Part shown: in pieces, positions 22,838 through 28,514 of the stretch | Layout of the letters: each line of letters starts with the position of its first letter | Numbering within the stretch: the stretch's first letter is position 1 | DNA from: a virus | Virus record (IMG/VR): IMGVR_UViG_3300028883_000023 | Coordinates: 1 to 37,595 of that record | DNA: 37,595 bases | Reading direction: 5' to 3' (one strand) | Translations under genes and position numbers: made by a program | The notes under the pieces: generated by a model | Database searches by the model: none | Told to the model about the DNA's origin: nothing | Seen by the model: only the letters and a program-made list of their open reading frames with translations

Positions 22838-23351
22838 CTTTATCCCCCTTATCATTATCATCGCCATTATCCTTTCTGATAACCTTATATAAACCGTTCT
22901 TATCTGGAACTGGCTCTATTTTGTATGTATTTTCTATTTTGCTTTTAGCATCATCAGCATTTACCTTTTCCCATGTTTCATAAAAAATATCAAGGGAATT
23001 TTCCAGGTTCTTGATGATGTAGTTTTTCACTTCGATTGTTCTTTTCAGCTCAGCCACTATCCTGTCATGGCTGATTTCTACCTGTTTTCTGTTCCCCAAC
23101 AGGCATTCGTTATCAGCCTTCAGTTTGGCATTTTCGGTCAAAATCCTCTCAATTTCTTTACCATCCTTCATGTGGAAATAGTGACTCATTGCCATTTTCG
23201 TAACCATACGGCTGCCGACCTTGTCAAGGATTGCTGCGTTGACGGTTGGTAGGGTTACTTCCAATTCTTTCGCCAGATCAGCCTGGGTCATGTTATACTC
23301 TTTTAGCCGGGCTTTGATTTCTTTACCTGTTAAAATAAAAATTTCTAACAT
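22827..23351 (-). CDS. HTH/coiled-coil DNA-binding protein
   Basis: 174 residues. An N-terminal XRE-like helix-turn-helix spans about 8-45 (IKARLKEYNMTQADLAKELEVTLPTVNAAI), followed by a long coiled coil (60-135) and a charged Asp/Lys-rich tail. It may be an early regulator or a replication-associated protein. The ATG overlaps the previous stop and follows GGAGGAATA. The length and coiled coil are unlike a simple Cro/CI repressor. Confidence 0.6.
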   Translation of the reverse strand: MLEIFILTGKEIKARLKEYNMTQADLAKELEVTLPTVNAAILDKVGSRMVTKMAMSHYFHMKDGKEIERILTENAKLKADNECLLGNRKQVEISHDRIVAELKRTIEVKNYIIKNLENSLDIFYETWEKVNADDAKSKIENTYKIEPVPDKNGLYKVIRKDNGDDNDKGDKDGK

Positions 23352-23605
23352 TATTCCTCCTCACTGTATTTAATTAATTCATTCAGTCTCTTTATGAGAT
23401 ATTTACCACTATACGTCCAACATGGACATGAACTATTTTCAATTATCTTTGGAAATAGTTTTTGGCAAATTGAGCAATCCCCTTCATCTTCATCTTCATT
23501 ACGAAAAGCCCATTTTGGACAACCGGTCATGCTACCCTTTTTTATCAGATCAATCATCTCCTTAACTGCGGGTATTTCTTCGGGCAGTAATTTTATCAAC
23601 TCCAT
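23351..23605 (-). CDS. Cysteine-rich small protein
   Basis: 84 residues from the ATG at 23605 (GAGGAGGAAAAA upstream). Cysteines in TGCPKW, CSICQK and CPCW form a likely metal-binding site (C, CxxC, CxC). It lies between the IVSxxV-type protein and the HTH protein genes. Function unknown. Confidence 0.6.
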   Translation of the reverse strand: MELIKLLPEEIPAVKEMIDLIKKGSMTGCPKWAFRNEDEDEGDCSICQKLFPKIIENSSCPCWTYSGKYLIKRLNELIKYSEEE

Positions 23606-23615
23606 TTTTTCCTCC

Positions 23616-23918
23616 TCATTTAATAAAGCCTGGAACACTAACAATGTGTCCCTTTACATTTCTAACAGTTTCAGGATGTCCCGTTGCCGGAGCAATTAAA
23701 TCACCCCTGTTTGAAGCACTTTTAACCATCCCAGAAACAATAATAAAAACGCCTTCTTCTTCCTCAGGTAATCCTTCAATTTCTCCGAAAACCTGATTGC
23801 AGAAAAGGCGTTCGTCAAATTTTGAGAATGAAGCAGAAACCCTGGCAACACCTTCAGACTCAAAAACCCTACCATCATTCATTGCGATAGGGTGTGGAGT
23901 AAAATTTCTTAATCTCAT
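23616..23918 (-). CDS. Conserved small protein with PHPI...IVSGMV pattern
   Basis: 100 residues. The sequence FTPHPIAMNDGRVFESEGVARV...GLPEEEEGVFIIVSGMVKSASNRGDLIAPATG follows a pattern I know from small phage and actinobacterial proteins (LPxxxxGxxxIVSxxVxxAxxRxDLxxP) of unknown function. The fold is compact alpha/beta. AGGAGGAATT precedes the ATG. Confidence 0.65.
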   Translation of the reverse strand: MRLRNFTPHPIAMNDGRVFESEGVARVSASFSKFDERLFCNQVFGEIEGLPEEEEGVFIIVSGMVKSASNRGDLIAPATGHPETVRNVKGHIVSVPGFIK

Positions 23919-23926
23919 AATTCCTC

Positions 23927-24442
23927 CTATTCAAATGACAAGCTGTCAATCGATTCAAGAAGAGATTTTTTATCACCTTTCTCGATATGCCTAAAATCAG
24001 ATGGATAAAGGACAGTGTTTCTATATCTGTCTTCTACAAAGCCGTCAGAAATCAAATAGTCTTCCGACAATTCCTGATCTTCCCAATACTCTGTTTCAGG
24101 TTCAGGGGATGCTTTAACTGAATGTTTGGGATCAGGGTTGAGAATATCTTCAGCATCTTCTTTGGAAATAATGTGTTCTTCAAATAGAACGCGTTCCTTC
24201 CAATCCCCGATTGCTATTGATACGAACAGACCAAACCCTGTGTCAATGATTTCAGGATTGGAGATTGTCCCAGTGAGGGACTTACCTTCGCGGAATTCAA
24301 AATCTGATTCCTTAAAGGATTCAGACCTGGAGCCTCCAATAGCTCTAATAGAAACCATATCCTCGTAGAAACCTTCGGCTATAAAAACCCCCCTAAGATC
24401 ATAAGGGAGTTTTTCCTGATTAATAAATTTTGCAAATATCAT
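23927..24442 (-). CDS. First gene of leftward operon, unknown
   Basis: 171 residues, strongly acidic, beta-rich N-terminal half (LRGVFIAEGFYEDMVSIRAIGG), charged C-terminus. GAGGAGGAGAA precedes the ATG. It is the promoter-proximal gene of the leftward operon, transcribed from the divergent promoter region at 24.47-24.50 kb. No motif points to a function. Confidence 0.6.
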   Translation of the reverse strand: MIFAKFINQEKLPYDLRGVFIAEGFYEDMVSIRAIGGSRSESFKESDFEFREGKSLTGTISNPEIIDTGFGLFVSIAIGDWKERVLFEEHIISKEDAEDILNPDPKHSVKASPEPETEYWEDQELSEDYLISDGFVEDRYRNTVLYPSDFRHIEKGDKKSLLESIDSLSFE

Positions 24443-24470
24443 TTCTCCTCCTCATTTAATTCACAGGTCA

Positions 24471-24499
24471 AATTTAAATTAGCTTATATTTATTGTCAA
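24471..24499 (-). promoter_or_regulatory. Leftward early promoter (candidate)
   Basis: On the - strand: TTGACA (24494-24499) and TAAATT (24471-24476) with a 17-bp spacer, 29 bp from the first ATG. It faces away from the rightward candidate at 24524-24551. The two -35 boxes stand back to back, 24 bp apart. Confidence 0.55.
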
Positions 24500-24523
24500 A
24501 TTCTTTTTATATTTTTTTTGTCC

Positions 24524-24551
24524 TTGACATTTTTTCGGGGATAATTATTTA
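24524..24551 (+). promoter_or_regulatory. Rightward early promoter (candidate)
   Basis: TTGACA at 24524-24529 and TATTTA at 24546-24551 with a 16-bp spacer, 28 bp upstream of the first + strand ATG. Two such boxes in one 137-bp gap between divergent operons make a shared control region likely. No distinct operator palindrome beyond the back-to-back -35 boxes was seen. Confidence 0.5.
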
Positions 24552-24579
24552 TTGAATCGACACAAAAATGGAGGAGAAA

Positions 24580-24735
24580 ATGAAAGAATTACTTATTGCG
24601 ATTTATACATTATTAATGTTTGCAATTTTAATTTTTATTGATCATTTTTCAATAAAAGTATCTGGACTTTCGTGTGCTTTATTTTTAATTGGGTCAGTAT
24701 TAAATTTTATCGTAGGAATCATCAAAAAAAATTAA
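24580..24735 (+). CDS. 51-residue hydrophobic membrane protein
   Basis: A short gene with GGAGGAGAAA before its ATG. The protein has two hydrophobic helices (about 4-20, LLIAIYTLLMFAILIFI, and 29-47, LSCALFLIGSVLNFIVGII) and a KKN tail. It is the first gene of the rightward early operon. First early genes of phages often encode host-takeover or superinfection-exclusion peptides, but nothing here shows that. Confidence 0.5.
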   Translation: MKELLIAIYTLLMFAILIFIDHFSIKVSGLSCALFLIGSVLNFIVGIIKKN

Positions 24736-24744
24736 GGAGATTTT

Positions 24745-25113
24745 ATGGAAACTATATTGGGTCAAGAATGTTATATCCCAGTATTTGAATTTACTGAGGA
24801 TGAGTTCAAAAAAGAGATCGAGCTGATTGAAAAGAATGTACGGCATATAATTAGTAAGGGGCATCCGATAATATTGTACCGATCAGTCCGCACAGCAGAA
24901 GTATATGATACAACAAAATACTTCGTTGTTCGTGGTTTTGATGCTAAAAATGAAACAGTTGGTAGGTACGATAAAAACAAAAGATTCACCTTCTATCTAA
25001 CAAATAATGAACGAAATTTAAAGCATAAATATCAGGTAATAATTGATATGATCAAAACCGGTGAGATATTATACAAATGGCTTCCTGGTGATGATGTTGA
25101 GATTAGGAGATAA
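24745..25113 (+). CDS. Unknown 122-residue early protein
   Basis: 122 residues, soluble, charged, alpha/beta in character (FFTEDEF-like start, HIISKGHPIILYRSVRTAEVY, RYDKNKRFTFYLTNNER). AAGGAGATTTT precedes the ATG. The TAA stop lies within the R''-like box of the attC-like site at 25108-25188. No family recognised. Confidence 0.6.
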   Translation: METILGQECYIPVFEFTEDEFKKEIELIEKNVRHIISKGHPIILYRSVRTAEVYDTTKYFVVRGFDAKNETVGRYDKNKRFTFYLTNNERNLKHKYQVIIDMIKTGEILYKWLPGDDVEIRR

Positions 25114-25188
25114 TGTCCAACGTGTGCCACGTGAAGATCGCAAAGCGATAAAGCGAGGTGGGCGTAAAAGTGGACACGTATGTTATGT
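25108..25188 (+). other. Long attC-like site
   Basis: Outer boxes GATAATG (25109-25115) and GTTATGT (25182-25188), then a 6-bp inner pair TGTCCA / TGGACA and a structured middle containing CGTG-tgc-CACG and ATCGC-aaa-GCGAT hairpins. It is 81 bp long, so it resembles attC sites with a large variable terminal structure. R'' is degenerate (AAT in place of AAC), as in the next site. Confidence 0.5.
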
Positions 25189-25537
25189 GCAGAAAAATAA
25201 GGAGGAAAAATGAGAATCAACGTATTGAACAAAGAGGGAATGCTGACAGAAGAAGATAGAAAAGCAAAATTGGCTCATGGATGTGATCATTTAACATTTG
25301 AAACTTGTTTGGATTTATCAGAACCAATAAAAATATATAGTTATGGGTCAACCGATAAAGTAAGTTTAACAAATTATTCTAAAGACATTGCAAGCTTTAT
25401 TACTTGGTGGACAATAATAGTATTAACTGACCTTAATGGTTTTTCTGGATTTCATAATGTAAGATTTGAACCAATAGGATTTACTGTTATACAATAGGCA
25501 CATAATGCAAGTATCCAACATCTCAGTTGATACAGCG
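25183..25537 (+). mobile_element. Integron-like gene cassette 5
   Basis: A 355-bp single-gene unit from G^TTATGTGC (25182) to the G at 25537. Its 5' end TTATGTGC is an 8-bp inverse match of its own 3' end GCACATAA. The gene is co-oriented with the rightward early operon. Confidence 0.55.
25210..25497 (+). CDS. 95-residue protein, cassette gene
   Basis: 95 residues, soluble, no motif recognised; a hydrophobic stretch (FITWWTIIVLTDL) near 63-75 is too short for certain membrane insertion. AAGGAGGAAAA precedes the ATG. The stop lies 2 bp before the R'' box. Sole gene of cassette 5. Confidence 0.6.
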   Translation: MRINVLNKEGMLTEEDRKAKLAHGCDHLTFETCLDLSEPIKIYSYGSTDKVSLTNYSKDIASFITWWTIIVLTDLNGFSGFHNVRFEPIGFTVIQ

Positions 25538-25543
25538 TTATAC
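25500..25543 (+). other. attC-like site with bulged L'' base
   Basis: R'' ACATAAT, GCAA, left arm GTATCCAAC, loop ATCTCA, right arm GTTGATAC, AGC, R' GTTATAC. The arms pair perfectly apart from one extra C in the left arm, the same arrangement as at 18134-18179 (GTGTCCAAC / GTTGACAC). 44 bp end to end. One of the two best candidates. Confidence 0.7.
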
Positions 25544-25582
25544 AACGCCAAGTACAATAAATAATACTTACAGGGGGTAAAT

Positions 25583-25630
25583 ATGGACTTATTAATAAAG
25601 ACAAGGATTAATTATGAGCAGATCATATAA
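25583..25630 (+). CDS. Possible 15-residue leader peptide
   Basis: A tiny frame (MDLLIKTRINYEQII) with a strong CAGGGGGTAAAT leader, overlapping the start of the replication-protein gene by 17 bp in another phase. The replication gene itself has only AAGGATTAATT, so the leader may couple or tune its translation. It may equally be chance. Confidence 0.35.
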   Translation: MDLLIKTRINYEQII

Positions 25631-26576
25631 AGAGGACAACAGACCTTCATTTCAATTCTATCCTGATGATTGGATAGGTGAGCCAAGTCTCAGGTTATGC
25701 AGTTTAGCCGCAAAGGGACTATGGGTTGAAATGTTATGTATCATGTTTAAGGCGGAAAAAAGGGGTAATTTATCGGTCAATTCTAAGCAAATCGGAAGCA
25801 AAGAGTTAGCAAAATTAACTGGAACTGATGAACAAACAATAATCAAATTACTAACAGAGCTTGAAACTCTTGAAGTTTTCTCAAAGCATGATGATAACAC
25901 GATTTATAACCGCAGAATGTATAATGAGTCAGAGAGAAAAAGGCAGATTTCCGAAGCAAGAGCCGAAGCTGGAAGGAGGGGCGGACATAAGCAAACTGGA
26001 AGAAAAGAACCAAGCAAAAAAGAAGCAAAACAGCCTTCTTCTTCTACTTCTTCTTCTTCTTCTACTTCTTCTTCTTCTTCTACTCCTACTTCTAAGAAAA
26101 GAACCCCCCAAACCCCCCAAGTATTTCCTGAATATCCTGAGGTGGAAAAATACTTTATTGAGAGAGCCTTTATTGAATTCAAAAAAATAGATATAGAAAA
26201 TGCTAAGGCTCAGGCTAAACTATACTATCAAATCAGATCTGACAATAAATGGGTTAAAGCAAACAAGTCAAAAGTCAAGAACTGGAAAAATGACTGTATC
26301 CAATGGGTATTAAATCACAGGAAAGATATTTACAGCATATCGGGGATTACTTCAAATAAAAAGCTTAAACCAAAAATCAGAGCATGGCAATCTTTCAATA
26401 ATATCCAAGAAATATCGGATTATTTTGCCGATCTGGAGAAAAAAAACATCATACCTGATTATCCAGCAAATGTAATTAAATTAATCAAAGCCTATCTATA
26501 CCGTCCTCAATATTCAAAACATCCTGATTATAAACCACAGGAGTATTGGGATGGTAAATGGGAAGGATTGAGATAA
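25614..26576 (+). CDS. Replication initiator/replisome organizer-like protein
   Basis: 320 residues. The N-terminal 100 residues (FQFYPDDWIGEPSLRLCSLAAKGLWVEMLCIMFKAEKRG ... IGSKELAKLTGTDEQTIIKLLTELETLEVF) match the winged-helix region of DUF1376/replisome-organizer-type phage replication proteins. Then come a basic stretch (RRGGHKQTGRK) and a low-complexity Ser/Thr linker (about residues 140-165) coded by TCT/TTC triplets. The C-terminus is helical and basic. It probably binds the origin and loads the host helicase. The stop overlaps an attC-like R'' box. Confidence 0.6.
   Translation: MSRSYKEDNRPSFQFYPDDWIGEPSLRLCSLAAKGLWVEMLCIMFKAEKRGNLSVNSKQIGSKELAKLTGTDEQTIIKLLTELETLEVFSKHDDNTIYNRRMYNESERKRQISEARAEAGRRGGHKQTGRKEPSKKEAKQPSSSTSSSSSTSSSSSTPTSKKRTPQTPQVFPEYPEVEKYFIERAFIEFKKIDIENAKAQAKLYYQIRSDNKWVKANKSKVKNWKNDCIQWVLNHRKDIYSISGITSNKKLKPKIRAWQSFNNIQEISDYFADLEKKNIIPDYPANVIKLIKAYLYRPQYSKHPDYKPQEYWDGKWEGLR
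26034..26094 (+). repeat. TCT/TTC triplet microsatellite
   Basis: About 60 bp of almost pure pyrimidine triplets (TCT, TTC, with TAC/CCT interruptions) encoding a Ser/Thr-rich linker inside the replication-protein gene. Replication slippage in multiples of three would only change linker length, so this is tolerated variation and not a phase switch. Confidence 0.9.
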
Positions 26577-26617
26577 CGTGGCGGAGCTGCAACGCTTCGG
26601 TGAGCGACTTGTTATAT
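26571..26617 (+). other. attC-like site
   Basis: R'' AGATAAC (contains the TAA stop of the replication gene), GTGGCGGA, left arm GCTGCAACG, loop CTT, right arm CGGTGAGC, GACTT, R' GTTATAT. It aligns well with the site at 18620-18665, including the extra base in the left arm. 47 bp end to end. Confidence 0.6.
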
Positions 26618-26639
26618 CCCGACAGGGAAAGGAGAAGAA

Positions 26640-26969
26640 ATGAGAAATCACGAAGGATGTATAAGAGCGTATATTAGGAGTAGCAAAGCATGGTACTCAA
26701 AGGTAATTGATCGAGAAGAAATAATGATTGGAATGTATCATCCAGAAGGTGGAACAAGTGGTGAATTTAAAATAGAATGGGTTGAAATTGGCAAATCAAT
26801 AACTCCAATCCTGAAATGTTATGATGACGCTTGGTCTGCCTTATGGAACTTTAAAGATTTTCTTGAAGAATTATCTAAAATAGATAGCGAGAATATAGAT
26901 GAATTTGGTGTTGTTCAGATATTGGATAGACTTGGGATAAAAGATATTACTGAATATCGTCAAAAATAA
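26640..26969 (+). CDS. 109-residue conserved phage-type protein, cassette gene
   Basis: 109 residues. The motif MYHPEGGTSGEFKIEWVEIG followed by YDDAWSALWNF and a C-terminal helical LDRLGIKDITEY pattern is familiar from small phage proteins of unknown function. AAAGGAGAAGAA precedes the ATG. Sole gene of cassette 6; its stop is 2 bp from the R'' region. Confidence 0.65.
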   Translation: MRNHEGCIRAYIRSSKAWYSKVIDREEIMIGMYHPEGGTSGEFKIEWVEIGKSITPILKCYDDAWSALWNFKDFLEELSKIDSENIDEFGVVQILDRLGIKDITEYRQK

Positions 26970-26971
26970 GG

Positions 26972-27010
26972 GATATAACGTGCGGGTACTGCGCAGAAAA
27001 TGCGTATAAC
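26972..27010 (+). other. Composite attC-like site at 3' end of cassette 6
   Basis: R'' GATATAAC, GTGCGGGTA, palindrome CTGCGCAG, AAAATG, then a second GTATAAC in direct, not inverted, orientation, followed by TGAGAT. It is close to identical over CTGCGCAGAAAATG and TATAACTGAGAT with 20806-20843. Confidence 0.45.
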
Positions 27011-27103
27011 TGAGATAAATCAAATGTCCAGTTTATTAATGAAGAAAAAAGCCAACGATAGACACTAAACTATAAAAAGTGTCAAATGTTGTGAGGGGGA
27101 TTG

Positions 27104-27283
27104 ATGAAAGTTAGATTATTGGAAGATGCGCATAAAACATTTTTGCCAAAAGGCACAATTGGGACGCTTTATACTGATGAATGTTTCTGTAAAAGATTTA
27201 TTCCAGATCAGCCAATAGATGAAAATTATCCATTTAGACCAGATGGTGCGTATATTGGCTCAAAAAAATATGAGGAGGTATAA
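27104..27283 (+). CDS. Small protein of unknown function
   Basis: 59 residues from the ATG at 27104 (GAGGGGGATTG upstream). A compact beta-rich sequence beginning MKVRLLEDAHKTFLPKGTIGTLYTDE looks like a small barrel domain. An imperfect inverted repeat GACACT...AGTGTC (27061-27083) lies in its leader. No family recognised. Confidence 0.55.
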   Translation: MKVRLLEDAHKTFLPKGTIGTLYTDECFCKRFIPDQPIDENYPFRPDGAYIGSKKYEEV

Positions 27284-27285
27284 TT

Positions 27286-27462
27286 ATGACCGGGATCATC
27301 TATTGTTCAATTATGGCGTTTGTATGTGGATATTTTGCAGTTAAGAAAACAAAAAGACATCACAGGCTTGAGAATATTATACTTTTGGCGATTATATTCA
27401 TTGCAGGAGTTAGTGCGGGATTTTTAATTGACGGGATTATATATCCAAGCCTGCAATATTGA
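27286..27462 (+). CDS. 58-residue two-helix membrane protein
   Basis: AGGAGGTATAATT precedes the ATG. Hydrophobic helices at about 3-18 (GIIYCSIMAFVCGYFA) and 31-52 (IILLAIIFIAGVSAGFLIDGII) are joined by a basic loop (KKTKRHHR), predicting both ends outside. Role unknown; early membrane proteins can act in superinfection exclusion. Confidence 0.5.
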   Translation: MTGIIYCSIMAFVCGYFAVKKTKRHHRLENIILLAIIFIAGVSAGFLIDGIIYPSLQY

Positions 27463-27476
27463 TAAAGGTGGAAATA

Positions 27477-27740
27477 ATGAGTTCAAAAGATATTCCTTTG
27501 TCGATAAAAAGATCTATTGCCTGTAAGGGTATTAAACTTGTACCAGTCACAAGAGATGAACATTGTTGGAACAGGATAAAATTAACGCATGGTGAAGTTG
27601 ATGAATTGACAAAAATGGTTGTACGCGGGGTTATTATCAATAAAGACGAATTTTTGCCATTGGTAGCTGAGAGTATTGACGGCAATGAGTTTTTTATATA
27701 CATTGAGGAAATACTTAAACTGTTAAATGATTATAATTAA
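27477..27740 (+). CDS. 87-residue early protein
   Basis: Starts at the ATG at 27477 after AAGGTGGAAATA; a TTG-started longer frame overlaps the previous gene. Soluble alpha/beta protein (KLTHGEVDELTKMVVRGVIINKDEF). No motif recognised. Last gene of the rightward early operon. Confidence 0.55.
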   Translation: MSSKDIPLSIKRSIACKGIKLVPVTRDEHCWNRIKLTHGEVDELTKMVVRGVIINKDEFLPLVAESIDGNEFFIYIEEILKLLNDYN

Positions 27741-27785
27741 TTCAGAAACAAATTGCCTGATATTACCTGAATAGCAGTGTTATAA
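27731..27785 (+). other. Weak, degenerate attC-like site
   Basis: TTATAAT (27731-27737, overlapping the gene stop) and GTTATAA (27779-27785) are inverted and 55 bp apart, with a 5-bp TTCAG/CTGAA pair inside. Much weaker than the other sites, and no self-matching unit starts upstream. Confidence 0.25.
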
Positions 27786-27935
27786 GACATATTATTCCTG
27801 TTATTGATATGATTATATTTTTTATAGACCATAAATAACAGAGTAATAAACATTTATAGCATACAATCTATATAATAAACAATTACTGGTAAAGTAAAAC
27901 TTGACAAATCTTAATCTGTCATAAATCAGTTACAC
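27786..27935 (+). promoter_or_regulatory. Late-module upstream control region
   Basis: An AT-rich gap before the ParB-domain gene, one of the longest in the genome. TTGACA at 27901-27906 forms an inverted repeat with TGTCA (27902-27906 and 27917-27921, 10-bp spacer), which could be an operator or promoter. No good -10 is placed 16-18 bp downstream. The next gene lacks a Shine-Dalgarno sequence. Confidence 0.35.
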
Positions 27936-28514
27936 ATGAAAATAATAAATAAAAAGATTGATGATTTAATCCCATATCATAACAACCCTCGGATAAATAA
28001 TGATGCAGTAAATTATGTTGCATCAAGTATAAAAGAATTTGGATTTAAAGTACCGATAGTCATTGATGAATTTAATGTCATCATAACCGGGCATACTCGA
28101 TTAAAGGCAGCAATAAAACTTGGATTGACGGAAGTTCCTTGCATATTAGCTGACGATTTGACAGAAACACAAATAAAAGCTTTCAGGATAGCAGACAATA
28201 AAACAAATGAATTTTCTTTCTGGGATTATCATAAATTAGATATTGAACTTGCTGAATTGAAAGATTTGAACTTTGATTATGATTTTGGGTTTATTAATCC
28301 AGATAACTACGGAACAGACTTTACATTACCAGATGGAGATAAAGAGCCATTTCAGCAAATGACATTTACATTAGCAGATGCACAGGCGAAAGTAATTAAA
28401 TCAGCTTTAACATTAGCAAAAGATATTGATATAGAAACATACGGAAATGAGAATAGTAACGGAAACGCATTATTCGGGATAGTTCAGGAATGGGCAGAGC
28501 AAAAGACATCATAG
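27936..28514 (+). CDS. ParB-domain (ParB/Srx-type) protein
   Basis: 192 residues. The N-terminal 95 residues fit the ParB N-terminal domain: IDDLIPYHNNPR (start), IKEFGFKVPIVIDEFNVIITGHTRLKAA with the GHTRLKAA box at 52-59, and an Asp/Lys-rich segment. In phages this domain often precedes methyltransferases or sits beside DNA-modification genes; here it overlaps a Mom-like gene by 25 bp. It may recruit or license the modification enzyme on DNA. No clear ribosome binding site precedes its ATG. Confidence 0.75.
   Translation: MKIINKKIDDLIPYHNNPRINNDAVNYVASSIKEFGFKVPIVIDEFNVIITGHTRLKAAIKLGLTEVPCILADDLTETQIKAFRIADNKTNEFSFWDYHKLDIELAELKDLNFDYDFGFINPDNYGTDFTLPDGDKEPFQQMTFTLADAQAKVIKSALTLAKDIDIETYGNENSNGNALFGIVQEWAEQKTS

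Larger units (their letters stand above)
26612..27012 (+). mobile_element. Integron-like gene cassette 6
   Basis: A unit of about 400 bp after the replication gene. Its 5' end GTTATATCCC is a 10-bp perfect inverse match of its own 3' end GGGATATAAC. One co-oriented gene. The right boundary is approximate because the 3' site is of the composite type. Confidence 0.6.

Noticed and set aside
12848-24442. Toxin-antitoxin pairs among the small early genes
   Set aside because: Several small overlapping gene pairs exist, but no toxin or antitoxin fold could be recognised, so no such call is made.
25904-26182. Glu- and Arg-rich frames on the - strand and a Leu-rich + frame across the triplet repeat
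   Set aside because: They are shadow translations of the TCT/TTC microsatellite inside the replication gene and lack ribosome binding sites.
13226-27012. CRISPR array
   Set aside because: Repeated elements are few, far apart and separated by genes, not by short uniform spacers; no cas genes.
27061-27083. GACACT...AGTGTC inverted repeat as an operator
   Set aside because: Only 6-bp arms with an AT-rich 11-bp spacer and no second copy elsewhere; could be chance.
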